From SHAN690 sp040221375 (GTDB lineage Bacteria; Bacteroidota; Bacteroidia; Flavobacteriales_G; Salibacteraceae), in contig JAVKEP010000103.1 in the NCBI GenBank assembly GCA_040221375.1, positions 15,068-79,067 on the forward strand: a stretch of 64,000 nt of DNA, in the 5' to 3' direction. The position numbers and the translations under genes were made by a program. Positions 8,173-16,812 of this stretch are shown piece by piece (position 1 is the first letter of the stretch; every line of letters begins with the position of its first letter). Under the pieces are notes generated by a model that did not search any database, was not told where the DNA came from, and was given only the letters and a program-made list of their open reading frames with translations.

Positions 8173-9126
8173 ATGCAGGTACTCGGTCGGGTTACCATCT
8201 TACTGCCAATGAAGAATGCGGAACCGTGGTTGGCAGACTGCCTCTATTCCATCTGCCGACAGACCTACACTCATTGGGAATGCATTCTTGTAGACGATCA
8301 CTCCTCAGACCACTCCGTTCAAATAGCCTCGTCTTTTCTCCATCTCGATCCTAGATTTCGGCTCATTGCAAACAGGGGCAACGGCATCGTCGATGCGCTC
8401 AATACGGCATTAACCAAAGCTTCAGGCACGTGGATTACCCGGATGGATGCCGATGACCTCATGCCCCCTGATAAATTGGCATTGCTTTGGACGGCGTTGA
8501 GGCAGAGAAAGAACTACATCGCCACGGGCAAGGTGCGCTACTTCAGTCCTGCATCCGTATCGCCCGGATACAGGGATTATGAACAATGGCTCAACGAGCG
8601 TGCTGAAGCCCAAGATCACTGGGAGTGGATCTACCGCGAGTGCGTCATCGCCAGCGCCAATTGGCTGACGCATCGTGACAATGTTCAATTTCCATCCGAC
8701 GTGTACCCCGAAGATTATTCCCTCGTATTTGACTGGTATCGAAAGCGATTACAGGTTACTTCCCTGTCAAAAATCACGCATATGTGGCGTGAACATCCCG
8801 CACGTACTTCAAGGAATTCGGCACATTACCATCAGCCAGCTTTCTTTCGGATGAAAACGGCGCGGTTTGTAGAGATCGATCGCGATCGGTCCAGGCCCTT
8901 GGTCGTGCTGGGTGACAATGTGAAGACCAACCTGCTAAGACATGCCTTGGAAAGCAAAGGGGAAACGCCTTTGTTCATCCAGCGTTCAGAGGTCAAGAAA
9001 ATGCACGACCTGCACAACCCGCAAGTCCTCGTCGGGGTGTTTCCGTCGGTGAAAGATCGTTTCCATTTGGAAGCGTGGTTGGCTGATCAAGGATTGAAAA
9101 TGGGAACAGATTGGTTCTATACCTAG
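8173..9126 (+). CDS. GT2 family glycosyltransferase
   Basis: This 317-residue protein has an N-terminal GT-A domain of family 2. VTILLPMKNAEPWLADCLYS is the usual opening, ECILVDDHSSD carries the first aspartates for the nucleotide sugar, and TRMDADDL is the DxD metal-binding motif. The segment MWREHPARTSRN is typical of the acceptor half. The C-terminal 100 residues include VVLGDNVKTNLLRHALES, suggesting a small Rossmann-like second domain (inference). No membrane segments are seen, so it would act on the cytoplasmic side. It sits alone between the repeat region and a small unknown gene. Acceptor and sugar are unknown. Confidence 0.86.
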   Translation: MQVLGRVTILLPMKNAEPWLADCLYSICRQTYTHWECILVDDHSSDHSVQIASSFLHLDPRFRLIANRGNGIVDALNTALTKASGTWITRMDADDLMPPDKLALLWTALRQRKNYIATGKVRYFSPASVSPGYRDYEQWLNERAEAQDHWEWIYRECVIASANWLTHRDNVQFPSDVYPEDYSLVFDWYRKRLQVTSLSKITHMWREHPARTSRNSAHYHQPAFFRMKTARFVEIDRDRSRPLVVLGDNVKTNLLRHALESKGETPLFIQRSEVKKMHDLHNPQVLVGVFPSVKDRFHLEAWLADQGLKMGTDWFYT

Positions 9127-9194
9127 CCGATAAAATCTCTTAACACTACCAATCGGCCAAAGAAAATAGAAATGCATTTCTTTGCACTTGCACC

Positions 9195-9467
9195 ATGCGT
9201 TCACTCCTAGGCATATTTCTCGCATTCAGCTTGCTGAATTTATCCATTGAGATTTGGAACACCCCCATTCTTCTGGCAGAGATCAATGAAGAGATCGAGC
9301 ATATCGTAGAAGGACCGGTAGCTTCAGACGCATTCACTTCTTCCGACGATTCGCTCATTTCAGCTTCAGGCCGTTCGCTAAACAATTACCGCAACCTCCA
9401 CCTCGACGAGTTTGCTCAGTCGTGCGACTTTTTCGAAATTGATTCGCCTCCTCCAGAAATCGGATAG
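9195..9467 (+). CDS. Small hypothetical protein with N-terminal hydrophobic segment
   Basis: This 90-residue reading frame starts MRSLLGIFLAFSLLNLSIEIW, a hydrophobic segment that could be a signal peptide or anchor, followed by an acidic, serine-rich, apparently unstructured tail containing SSDDSLISASGRSLNN. It resembles the short envelope proteins common in Flavobacteriales, but I recognise no family. It lies between GT2 and SulP on the same strand with about 70 bases on each side. A real gene is likely but not certain. Confidence 0.5.
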   Translation: MRSLLGIFLAFSLLNLSIEIWNTPILLAEINEEIEHIVEGPVASDAFTSSDDSLISASGRSLNNYRNLHLDEFAQSCDFFEIDSPPPEIG

Positions 9468-9534
9468 CTTTTTTTAAACATTCTACCGATTTTTTCCTTT
9501 CTATTTCAACGTAATTAAGCATTAACCTTTTCGT

Positions 9535-11178
9535 ATGTTCAAGCATTTTGGTACGGACCTGTCTGCAGGTCTAGTTGTATTTTTAGTCGCCGTTCCACTC
9601 TGTCTAGGCATCGCCCTAGCTTCTGGAGCTCCTTTGTTTTCTGGTATCATCGCGGGCATAGTCGGTGGCATCATCGTCGGTGCCATCAGCGGATCATCGT
9701 TAGGAGTCAGTGGACCTGCCGCGGGGCTAGCGGTAATCGTGGCCGACGCTATTTTGAAGCTCGGCACCAACAGCGAAGGCATTTTCAGCATGGACGTTGG
9801 CTTTCCCCTCTTCCTCACAGCGGTCGTCATTGGCGGTCTTGTCCAAATCGGATTGGCATTTGGTCGGGCCGGCATCATCGGGTATTTCTTTCCCAATTCG
9901 GTCATCAAAGGCATGCTTTCGGCGATTGGAATCATCATCATCCTGAAACAAATTCCACATGCCTTGGGGCACGACGTCATCGCTATCGGTTTGGATAGCT
10001 TTTGGCAACAAGATGGTGAGAACTCCTTTACTGAACTGTGGGTGGCAATGGGTGATATCAACCCAGCAGCCGTAATCATCACGCTCCTGTCCCTTGGAAT
10101 CCTTATCCTTTGGGAGCAGAATTTCATCAAACGCATCAAGCTTTTTCAAATCATTCAAGGGCCGTTGTTGGTTGTGGTGTTGGGAATCATTGCGAGCAAC
10201 CTCTTTTCTTCGGTAGAGGGATTATCGTTTTCTCCTGATGAGATGGTAGGCTTACCGCTGTTATCTGAAGAGGGCGGTGTAATTTCATTGCTGACCTTTC
10301 CTGACTGGAGCGGTCTCTTGATGGGTGATGTCTGGGTCATGGGAATCACCATTGCCATTGTGGCCAGCTTAGAAACCTTGCTTTGCGTAGAGGCCACCGA
10401 CAAACTCGATCCAGCCAAGAACGTAACGCCAACCAATCGTGAGCTGATCGCGCAAGGAGCAGGCAACGTGGTCTCTGGCTTGATCGGCGGACTTCCGATT
10501 ACCCAAGTCATTGTGCGGAGCTCAGCCAACATCCAATCGGGCGGTAAAACAAAACTATCAGCGATTTTTCACGGCATTCTCCTGGCCGTTGCCGTGTTGG
10601 CTGTCCCCGAAGTCATGAACATGATTCCCCTTTCCAGCTTAGCAGCCATCCTTTTCATCGTTGGCTACAAGCTCGCCAAACCGTCCGTGTTCGTTGAGAT
10701 GAAGAAGCAAGGACGGTCACAATTCATCACCTTTATGATCACCGTACTCAGCATCGTATTCACTGACTTGCTATTGGGCATTTCGATCGGACTGGCCGTC
10801 GGTATTTTCATGATTCTCTACAAGAATTATAGCGTGCCGTTCTCCTTTTCAGAAAAAATCGAAAAAGGAAAGGCCATTGAAATCGTGCTCTCTGAGAACG
10901 TGACCTTCCTCAACAAGGCAAGCCTCATGCAAGCATTAAAAGTGATCCCCGATGGAAGCGAGGTCATCGTCGATGCTAGCAAGTCGCACTACATCCACCC
11001 TGACATCATCGACATTTTGCATGATTTTATAGCACACAGCGAGCTCAATGGAACCAAAGTCACGGTTCTGGGAGATTTTGACGAAGTCAATTTCAATCAC
11101 CTCGAGTACTTCATGCGAAAGGTCTCGAAAGACGGCACCACCAAAACACCGTACTTGGAAGCCGTATTGAAACAGTAA
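9535..11178 (+). CDS. SulP family inorganic anion transporter with STAS domain
   Basis: This 547-residue membrane protein is a SulP transporter. The first 420 residues hold about 12-14 hydrophobic spans, starting with the SulP opening DLSAGLVVFLVAVPLCLGIA. A conserved transport-domain segment (GLPITQVIVRSSANIQ) lies near residue 325. The last 110 residues form a soluble STAS domain with VIVDASKSHYIHPDIIDIL. SulP proteins carry sulfate, bicarbonate or other anions. Here the neighbour is a carbonic anhydrase gene converging on it, which in bacteria usually points to bicarbonate transport (inference from pairing). It ends just before a strong terminator hairpin shared with that gene. Confidence 0.92.
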   Translation: MFKHFGTDLSAGLVVFLVAVPLCLGIALASGAPLFSGIIAGIVGGIIVGAISGSSLGVSGPAAGLAVIVADAILKLGTNSEGIFSMDVGFPLFLTAVVIGGLVQIGLAFGRAGIIGYFFPNSVIKGMLSAIGIIIILKQIPHALGHDVIAIGLDSFWQQDGENSFTELWVAMGDINPAAVIITLLSLGILILWEQNFIKRIKLFQIIQGPLLVVVLGIIASNLFSSVEGLSFSPDEMVGLPLLSEEGGVISLLTFPDWSGLLMGDVWVMGITIAIVASLETLLCVEATDKLDPAKNVTPTNRELIAQGAGNVVSGLIGGLPITQVIVRSSANIQSGGKTKLSAIFHGILLAVAVLAVPEVMNMIPLSSLAAILFIVGYKLAKPSVFVEMKKQGRSQFITFMITVLSIVFTDLLLGISIGLAVGIFMILYKNYSVPFSFSEKIEKGKAIEIVLSENVTFLNKASLMQALKVIPDGSEVIVDASKSHYIHPDIIDILHDFIAHSELNGTKVTVLGDFDEVNFNHLEYFMRKVSKDGTTKTPYLEAVLKQ

Positions 11179-11180
11179 GC

Positions 11181-11212
11181 AAAAAAAAAGGGCCGCAAAT
11201 GCGGCCCTTTTT
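11181..11212. terminator. Bidirectional rho-independent terminator between SulP and carbonic anhydrase
   Basis: A perfect 7-bp stem GGGCCGC/GCGGCCC with loop AAAT is flanked by nine A on the left and five T on the right. It can therefore end transcription from both the plus-strand SulP gene and the converging minus-strand carbonic anhydrase gene. Confidence 0.9.
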
Positions 11213-11234
11213 ACTTTATGGTCTATGCCAGAAG

Positions 11235-11861
11235 TTAATCCAGCTTGTAAATCTCCATTACCTTATCAAGGATTTTAGGGAAGTCGATCTTTAGGTCAAC
11301 GATGGTTCCTGTGCTCAGATCAAAGACCCATCCATGCACGGTCAGGCCACGATCACGTATGGCCTTCTGCACAACCGACGTCTTGATCGCATTGACGCAT
11401 TGTTCCTGGACATTGAGTTATACACATCGATCGTACCGCTCTCTTTCGTCCTTGATCTCGTTAAGCTCAGCGCTGTGCGTACGATATACGTCACGGACGT
11501 TTCTCAGCCACGGATTCAAGATGCCCAAATCGGCAGATTGCATCGCCGCCTTCACGCCTCCGCAGTTGTAGTGTCCGCAAACTACCACGTGGTTCACTTT
11601 TAGGTGAGCCACCGCATACTCTATTACCGACATGGCATTCAAGTCCGTATTCGGAATCATGTTGGCGATGTTTCGATGGATGAATGCGTCTCCGGGGCTG
11701 ACTCCCATGATTTCCTCCGCCGTTACACGACTGTCGCTGCAACCGATGTACAAGATCTCAGGTGTTTGACCTTTGGCCAAGTTTTCAAAGTAGCTCTGGT
11801 CGATGTCGAGCTTCTCCTTCACCCACGCCTTATTGTTCTCAAAAATCTGTTCTATGTTCAT
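11235..11861 (-). pseudogene. Beta-class carbonic anhydrase interrupted by an in-frame TAA
   Basis: Reading from the ATG at 11861 gives 147 residues of a clear beta-carbonic anhydrase, which interconverts CO2 and bicarbonate. Zinc ligands are Cys41 (CSDSR), His97 and Cys100 (CGHYNCGG), with the Asp43-Arg45 pair intact. Codon 148 is TAA (11418-11420). The same frame continues for 60 more codons of convincing family sequence (LNVQEQCVNAIKTSVV, then LTVHGWVFDLSTG) to a normal TAA at 11235-11237, for a total of 208 codons. Relatives have glutamate at the interrupted position (R-x-x-E-x-N-V), so one GAA-to-TAA change explains it. The lost part includes core strand and dimer elements, so a truncated product is probably inactive. 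It may be a true pseudogene or a sequence error. Confidence 0.88.
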
Positions 11862-12021
11862 GTTTTGTTTGCTTTTAAATCTCCCCAAAGATGTAAGCTG
11901 AAATTGTATATCACAAGTCCGAACGACATCGGAACGGTATAATTGACTAATTTTCCATTCGATGAACGAGTGTGATTACCCTTTACCCCTTTAGTTGGCT
12001 TAGCCCCAGCTTCACCTAGCC

Positions 12022-12840
12022 ATGTCAACCGCAGCCACCTACATTTTAGGAACGCACAACGAGGAGTTAGAACGACTCGGATTTCAGCACCGGGTCTGGG
12101 CCGATGATGCCCACGAACTCTGGCGCAGAGCAAACATTGGGAGAGGCCAAAGCGTTTTAGACCTAGGCTGCGGACCCGGATTTGCTTCCTTTGATTTGGC
12201 TGATATCGTTGGACACGAAGGCAGCATCATCGGGGTTGATCGCTCTAAAGAATACATACGGTATGCTCTGGACAGAACCAAGAATACGCACATAAGCAAC
12301 ACCTCATTCATTTGCAGTGATTTTGCGTCCATGCATCTCGGTAGTGAGCAATTCGACGCCGCGTACGCCCGATGGGTCTTTTCATGGGTGAGGGATGTTG
12401 ATCATGTAATTGCTAAGGTGGCGGCATCTTTGAAACCTGGGGGTGTGTTTGCCGTTCAGGAGTACATTCAATGGGGAACCTTCCGCTTTGTTCCGGAGCA
12501 TCCGGACTTACGCGCCATGATTGAGGCTTGCAGAGAAAGTTGGCGACTGATGGATAGCGAGATAGATATAGGCCGAACCTTAAGTGAACGGTTCGAAAAA
12601 TTTGGGTTGAAGATTACCCACGTCGCTCCGTTGGAGCGCACCGCGCGAAGCAATAGCCTGACTTGGCAGTGGCCGACCGAATTCTTGAAAATTTACGCCA
12701 AACAGCTGATAACACTGGGCTTGCTCACCGAAGTACAACTTGATCGGTACCTCGCAGTCCTACCAGAGATAGAAAAGAACAACAGCGCGTTTTTAGTAAC
12801 GCCGCTGATGATAGAAATCATTGGAGAAAAAAGTGCCTAG
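12022..12840 (+). CDS. Class I SAM-dependent methyltransferase
   Basis: This 272-residue cytosolic enzyme has the class I methyltransferase fold. Motif I is VLDLGCGPGFAS near residues 45-56, the acidic residue ending beta-2 is in IGVDRSKEYI, and FDAAYARWVFSWV and LKPGGVFAVQEY are motifs post-I and III. It resembles the ubiquinone/menaquinone and small-molecule methyltransferase groups, but the substrate cannot be read. It is followed after five bases by a TerB-domain gene, so the two are probably co-transcribed. No promoter of good quality is seen upstream. Confidence 0.88.
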   Translation: MSTAATYILGTHNEELERLGFQHRVWADDAHELWRRANIGRGQSVLDLGCGPGFASFDLADIVGHEGSIIGVDRSKEYIRYALDRTKNTHISNTSFICSDFASMHLGSEQFDAAYARWVFSWVRDVDHVIAKVAASLKPGGVFAVQEYIQWGTFRFVPEHPDLRAMIEACRESWRLMDSEIDIGRTLSERFEKFGLKITHVAPLERTARSNSLTWQWPTEFLKIYAKQLITLGLLTEVQLDRYLAVLPEIEKNNSAFLVTPLMIEIIGEKSA

Positions 12841-12845
12841 GGCTC

Positions 12846-13274
12846 ATGAATCCTCCACTCCTTGATGCCATGGATTTAAATCATCGACAAAAACTCAGCC
12901 TCTTACAAGACCTCATCCGCATTGCCGGCGCAGACGGACAGCATCGCGATGAAGAGTACGACATGTTGCATTTAGTGGCCAGGCGGCTCGAGGTAACACC
13001 GATGGAACTGGAAGCCCTGTTTTCAGAAACGGTGGAAAACCATATGCCGAAGCAAGAACCTCGGCGGATCATAGTTTTCTATCACATGCTCATGATGGTG
13101 TGGGTAGATGGCGAGTTCAATGCCGACGAAGAGAAGCTCCTCAGAGAATTGGGTGCGGGCTTGGGCCTCCCGCTTCAGGCCATCGATACTACGATCGCTC
13201 AATCCAGGCTTTATGTGAATGGCGCCATTCCTATGGACGTGTTTCTGAAAATCTTTACGCTCCATCACAACTGA
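12846..13274 (+). CDS. TerB-like domain protein
   Basis: This 142-residue all-helical acidic protein has two repeats of the TerB type: IRIAGADGQHRDEEYDML and MMVWVDGEFNADEEKLLREL, each with the A/V-D-G-x2-x-x-E-E metal-binding-like loop. TerB-like domains occur in tellurite-resistance and stress clusters and in DjlA-like chaperones; standalone copies are common in Bacteroidota and of unknown role. An internal ATG at 12870 (MDLNHRQKL) is an alternative start. It follows the methyltransferase gene closely. Confidence 0.75.
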   Translation: MNPPLLDAMDLNHRQKLSLLQDLIRIAGADGQHRDEEYDMLHLVARRLEVTPMELEALFSETVENHMPKQEPRRIIVFYHMLMMVWVDGEFNADEEKLLRELGAGLGLPLQAIDTTIAQSRLYVNGAIPMDVFLKIFTLHHN

Positions 13275-13379
13275 AAGCGTATGGCTCGATTGGCCCGCGC
13301 ATAAGCGGCTGATTCCTTCTATACCATTAACACCTCACGGTTCGGTTCTTGTTCTACTTTCGCCCATCAACATCGATCC

Positions 13380-14495
13380 ATGCATACGCTTAAAATTATC
13401 CTGATCGTCTCCCTTTTAATTTCAGCATTCTTGCTTATTTCGGGGTGGATTATATTACGCCAACCTCAATTCGGAAGCGTTCCTGCGGGTTCCTACCTCG
13501 ACTCCCTTAAAAGTTCTCCCCAACACAACGGCGAGGTCTTCGAAAACGACGGAAAAGTCGCCATGGAAATGGGGATCGCCAAGCTGTGGAAAATCGCACT
13601 GGCTTACTGGAATGCTCCTGAAGGCCGGCATCCCGATTCCTTGCTCATTCTGCACCCAGACTTACAAGACGTCTTGAGTGATACGGTAGGTGAGTCCCAT
13701 CTCACTTGGTTTGGTCATTCAGCCTTTCTCTTGGAAGTAGACAATAAGCACATTTTGTTGGACCCCATGCTTGGACCCTCGGCTGCACCATTTAGTTTTC
13801 AGGTGCGTCGCTTTAACCAAGACCTGCCGATTGCATTAGAAGATTTGCCGATCATCGATGCGGTCATCTTTTCGCACGATCATTACGACCACCTCGACTA
13901 CCCCACGATCATGGCGATCAAAGACAAGGTCAAGCGCTTTTTTGTTCCGCTTGGACTCAAAGGGCATTTGGTAGGATGGGGCGTTGATCCAACCATAGTT
14001 ACCGAATTGGATTGGTGGGAAGAAGCGCAGTTGGATGGCATTCGGCTCGCTTGCACACCGGCTCAACATTTTTCCGGTCGGGCTCTGAACGACCGCGGTG
14101 CTACACTCTGGTGTTCATGGGTGATTACAACGCCCAAACGAAACATCTTTTTCAGCGGTGATTCTGGATATTTCAACGGATTCAAAAGCATCGGCGAAAA
14201 GTATGGGCCATTTGACATCGCGATGCTGGAATGCGGGCAATACAATACGCTCTGGCAGGAAATTCATATGATGCCTGAAGAATCTGCCATGGCGGCAGTA
14301 GACCTTAACGCCAAGGCCATGATCCCAATCCATTGGGGTATGTTCGAACTGGCGTTGCATCCCTGGAAAGAACCCGTTGAACGCGTCACCGCAAAAGCCA
14401 AAGAATTGAACATGCCGATACTAACCCCTAAGGTCGGCGAACGTCTAGCCATTATGCAACCTTTAACAACTGATGCTTGGTGGAGCAACCATTGA
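13380..14495 (+). CDS. Membrane-anchored metallo-beta-lactamase-fold hydrolase (NAPE-PLD/UlaG-like)
   Basis: This 371-residue protein begins with one hydrophobic segment (residues 4-28), probably a signal anchor. The domain that follows is a metallo-beta-lactamase fold of the UlaG and N-acyl-phosphatidylethanolamine phospholipase D group. LTWFGHSAFLLEVD opens it, FSHDHYDHLD is the HxHxDH zinc motif, CTPAQHFSGR gives the third histidine, FFSGDSGY the bridging aspartate and IPIHWGMFEL the last ligand. All metal ligands are present, so it should be an active hydrolase, perhaps on a lipid at the membrane (inference from family). It is followed by an outer membrane protein gene after 19 bases. Confidence 0.86.
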   Translation: MHTLKIILIVSLLISAFLLISGWIILRQPQFGSVPAGSYLDSLKSSPQHNGEVFENDGKVAMEMGIAKLWKIALAYWNAPEGRHPDSLLILHPDLQDVLSDTVGESHLTWFGHSAFLLEVDNKHILLDPMLGPSAAPFSFQVRRFNQDLPIALEDLPIIDAVIFSHDHYDHLDYPTIMAIKDKVKRFFVPLGLKGHLVGWGVDPTIVTELDWWEEAQLDGIRLACTPAQHFSGRALNDRGATLWCSWVITTPKRNIFFSGDSGYFNGFKSIGEKYGPFDIAMLECGQYNTLWQEIHMMPEESAMAAVDLNAKAMIPIHWGMFELALHPWKEPVERVTAKAKELNMPILTPKVGERLAIMQPLTTDAWWSNH

Positions 14496-14514
14496 ATCCG
14501 ATATTAGAGTTTTG

Positions 14515-15096
14515 ATGAAAACACGATTTTATATAACGCTGGTTTGGATAGCCATTCTCACGCTGGGTCTTGCCCTTCCACACACGTTGTGCGCCCAAGA
14601 TTTCAGCGGCGGCCTCGAGCAAGTTGAGTCGGAGGATGAAACGCCTCCGAAAGAAGAGTACAAAATCAAGGACCACATCCGATTCGGCGGCAATCTCGGC
14701 GCCCAATTCGGAACGATTACCTTCATTAACGTCTCTCCCATGGTGGGATACCAGTTCAACAAACGCTACATGATGGGCGTGAGGGGAACATACATGTACT
14801 ACAAAGATCAACGCTACGTCCAGTTTTCAAACAACATCCTCGGTGCGAGCGCGTTTGGGCGCTTCTTCGCATTCGAAAATATTTTCGCTCACGCAGAATA
14901 CGAGGTGCTCAACGGATACTTTGATCGAAGCGGAGAACGGGTCAACCTTCCTTTTCTTTACTTAGGAATCGGCTACTTGCAAGAAGTTTCAAATAACGTT
15001 GGGATCAGCATATCCGCCTTGTACGAAATTCTTCGAATCAAAACTTCTCCCACCGTCTTGCCGTCCATTCGGGTCGGAGTTGTGGTAGGCTTATGA
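14515..15096 (+). CDS. Outer membrane beta-barrel-like protein
   Basis: This 193-residue exported protein has a signal peptide (MKTRFYITLVWIAILTLGLA ending near CAQ). The mature region shows alternating amphipathic strands with aromatic girdles: IRFGGNLGAQFGTITFINVS, then MVGYQFNKRYMMGVRGTYMY, and a final strand VLPSIRVGVVVGL ending at the C-terminus. That is the pattern of a small eight-strand barrel. The ATG at 14515 is chosen because it starts the signal peptide. It lies directly behind the hydrolase gene and before another exported protein. Confidence 0.72.
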   Translation: MKTRFYITLVWIAILTLGLALPHTLCAQDFSGGLEQVESEDETPPKEEYKIKDHIRFGGNLGAQFGTITFINVSPMVGYQFNKRYMMGVRGTYMYYKDQRYVQFSNNILGASAFGRFFAFENIFAHAEYEVLNGYFDRSGERVNLPFLYLGIGYLQEVSNNVGISISALYEILRIKTSPTVLPSIRVGVVVGL

Positions 15097-15133
15097 GCAC
15101 GGTTCCTTATACTTGTATGGTAAATTCTATCCA

Positions 15134-15625
15134 ATGATGACGCGACTATTTTTATCAGCATTTGTTTTACTTCTCTTGGGCACACCCATGCACCTCCGCG
15201 CCCAAGGTGGTTGCTCTACCCTGTTAGAATCCATTGAAGACGCCCCTCTCGACGAGGTCTCCAAGGAGTACCGGCGATTGAAGTCATACAACAACCCCTA
15301 TTGCGATACCACCGGTAGTGATCTCGAAAAAATAATGCGCACACTCGGGGATCAACTGGTTGCCGCAGGTGCTTCCAAAGATCAAGTGTTGACCAGCATG
15401 GGAGAACCGTACTACAAAGGCGCCCTCGCCGACTATGAAAAGCAGAAACTCACGATAGGTCGCGACGGAAAACCTACGGGCAAGGCACTGCCTCCTTCCT
15501 ATAAAATTCCGACAGGCGATTACTTCATCGTGTACCTGTGGCGCAATAAAGACTACCTCGTCTTCGCACTCAAAGGAGACAAAACCACCGAATCTCGTTG
15601 GTGGGAAAAAGGAAACTACAGATAA
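15134..15625 (+). CDS. Exported hypothetical protein
   Basis: This 163-residue protein has a signal peptide (TRLFLSAFVLLLLGTPMHLRAQ). The mature part begins GGCSTLLESIED. The middle holds a helix-rich stretch, LEKIMRTLGDQLVAAGASKDQVLTSM then GEPYYKG, which looks like a small SmpA/OmlA-type lipoprotein or DUF motif (weak resemblance). The end is beta-rich, FIVYLWRNKDYLVFALKG. I do not recognise a named family. A terminator follows directly. Confidence 0.6.
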   Translation: MMTRLFLSAFVLLLLGTPMHLRAQGGCSTLLESIEDAPLDEVSKEYRRLKSYNNPYCDTTGSDLEKIMRTLGDQLVAAGASKDQVLTSMGEPYYKGALADYEKQKLTIGRDGKPTGKALPPSYKIPTGDYFIVYLWRNKDYLVFALKGDKTTESRWWEKGNYR

Positions 15626-15627
15626 AT

Positions 15628-15652
15628 AAAAGGCCCGCTTAGGGCTTTTTTT
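15628..15652 (+). terminator. Rho-independent terminator
   Basis: AAAAGGCCC at 15628-15636 pairs with GGGCTTTTTTT at 15642-15652 across a five-base loop. The stem is short in GC but followed by seven T, directly after the stop at 15625. Confidence 0.7.
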
Positions 15653-15798
15653 AGTCACAGGAGCTTTCTGAGAAGTATGCTCCAGCCGTCATGCTTTCAA
15701 AGCCATTTGCATCTAGTAAAATCACGCTACTGCCAATCGACCTTTGCATTAGACAACTACTTTTAACGACTTATATATGTTGGGACACCTATTGTTTA

Positions 15799-15806
15799 TA
15801 CATTTG
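15799..15806 (+). promoter_or_regulatory. Promoter -7 element TACATTTG
   Basis: This is an exact TAnnTTTG match in the 298-base gap 15626-15923. A TTG lies 16 bases upstream (15780-15782), shorter than the usual 19. It would give a leader of about 110 bases before the lipoprotein at 15924. That leader contains a possible stem (AAGCCTCG around 15830 with CGGGGCTT around 15855). I see no gene in this gap. Confidence 0.45.
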
Positions 15807-15923
15807 TATTTCATAGTAGGTGGGTTTGAAGCCTCGTCATTCTTTGCGGACTGGCGGGGCTTTCTCGATTTTTATCCATCATGAGTACTTTCTTACATAT
15901 GTTTGATGACTAATCTTAATACA

Positions 15924-16133
15924 ATGAAGAAACTCGTTCTATTTCTCTTCTTTCCGACGTTACTTATTTCTTGCGGAGGCGCAAGTGAATCTGACTCCAC
16001 TGGAGCAAATGCCGATGACGTCGAAGTGCAAGCCAGCGATGCTGACTTACACACCGTAGAAGAAACCAAATCCATCGGCGACCACGCCAAAGAAGTAAAC
16101 CAGGATGTCGACAGCATCCTAAACACCTTATGA
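15924..16133 (+). CDS. Small acidic lipoprotein
   Basis: This 69-residue lipoprotein has signal KKLVLFLFFPTLLIS followed by Cys-Gly-Gly, a good lipobox (LISC). The mature part is short, acidic and probably disordered, ending in EVNQDVDSILNTL. The ATG at 15924 gives a compact signal; an upstream ATG at 15903 is possible. The stop overlaps the ATG of the next gene (ATGA), so the two are coupled. Function is unknown. Confidence 0.65.
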   Translation: MKKLVLFLFFPTLLISCGGASESDSTGANADDVEVQASDADLHTVEETKSIGDHAKEVNQDVDSILNTL

Positions 16134-16756
16134 TCATGAAAAAATTAACGACGATCCTTGTGCTCACACTTCTATCCGCCGGGGTGAGCATGGCTCAGGG
16201 AAAAGGACAAGACAAAAGCCAAGGAAAGGCCAAGCAAGAAGTGAAGTCAGAAGGTGAAAGCCAGAAAGATAAGCCGCTTGGATCCGAAAAAAAGGGTGAT
16301 GATCGGAAAAAACTTCCTGAATCTCAGGAGGTCGAAACCGATGCCTCTGGCAAAGGAAAAGTAAAGGAGAAGTCCAAGGACAAAGAAAACTCTGCTCAAG
16401 GAAATGCCTATGGCAAGGACAAAGGGGAAATGAGTGGTAAAGAGTTCGGTCAATCACGTTCTTCTGAAGCGCGCTCCAAGTCAGAAGCTGCCAACGAAGC
16501 GGATAAAAACCTTTCCGAAGCAGAACAAGAGCTGGATAAAGGAAGGCAGAAGATTGAAGAGGCACGTCAAAAAGTCGAGGCCAAAAAACAGGAAGGAGCC
16601 ATCGACGAGGCCACCTACATGAAAGTAATCGAGGACCTCGACAAAGCCAACATGAAGCTCGAACGAACGAACGAAGAAATTATGATGAAGCGTTCAGAAG
16701 TCGACAAGATGAAAAACGAAGCGGAGAAGCCAGCCGAAACGAAGAAAACGAAGTAA
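16130..16756 (+). CDS. Exported lysine/glutamate-rich coiled-coil protein
   Basis: This 208-residue protein has a signal peptide (KKLTTILVLTLLSAGVSMAQ). The mature chain is extremely rich in Lys, Glu, Gln, Gly and Ser with almost no aromatic residues. Residues 25-110 are probably disordered, with Q-G-K-G-Q/K-D-K type repeats. Residues 120-200 are a heptad-like helix (EAEQELDKGRQKIEEARQKV and further). The first codons are ATG ATC ATG; the first overlaps the upstream lipoprotein stop, the second (16136) would give a normal signal peptide. No family is recognised. Two hairpins follow the stop. Confidence 0.65.
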   Translation: MIMKKLTTILVLTLLSAGVSMAQGKGQDKSQGKAKQEVKSEGESQKDKPLGSEKKGDDRKKLPESQEVETDASGKGKVKEKSKDKENSAQGNAYGKDKGEMSGKEFGQSRSSEARSKSEAANEADKNLSEAEQELDKGRQKIEEARQKVEAKKQEGAIDEATYMKVIEDLDKANMKLERTNEEIMMKRSEVDKMKNEAEKPAETKKTK

Positions 16757-16784
16757 TCACGATTACATTCCGGCGTGATTGTAC

Positions 16785-16812
16785 AAAAAGGTGCCTCTTG
16801 GGCGCCTTTTTT
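16785..16812. terminator. Bidirectional terminator between converging genes
   Basis: AAAAAGGTGCC and GGCGCCTTTTTT form a stem with one G.T pair and a short loop, flanked by A and T runs. It serves both the plus-strand coiled-coil gene and the minus-strand type IX cargo gene, whose stop lies at its right edge. A second hairpin, AATCACG/CGTGATT at 16755-16780, lies between the stop and this one. Confidence 0.85.

Noticed and set aside
11418..11420. Stop-codon recoding (selenocysteine or pyrrolysine) as the reason for in-frame stops
   Set aside because: The carbonic anhydrase stop is TAA, which is not known for either amino acid, and the expected residue is glutamate. The aldo/keto reductase TAG also stands where Glu or Gln is expected. 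A plain mutation or sequence error is simpler.
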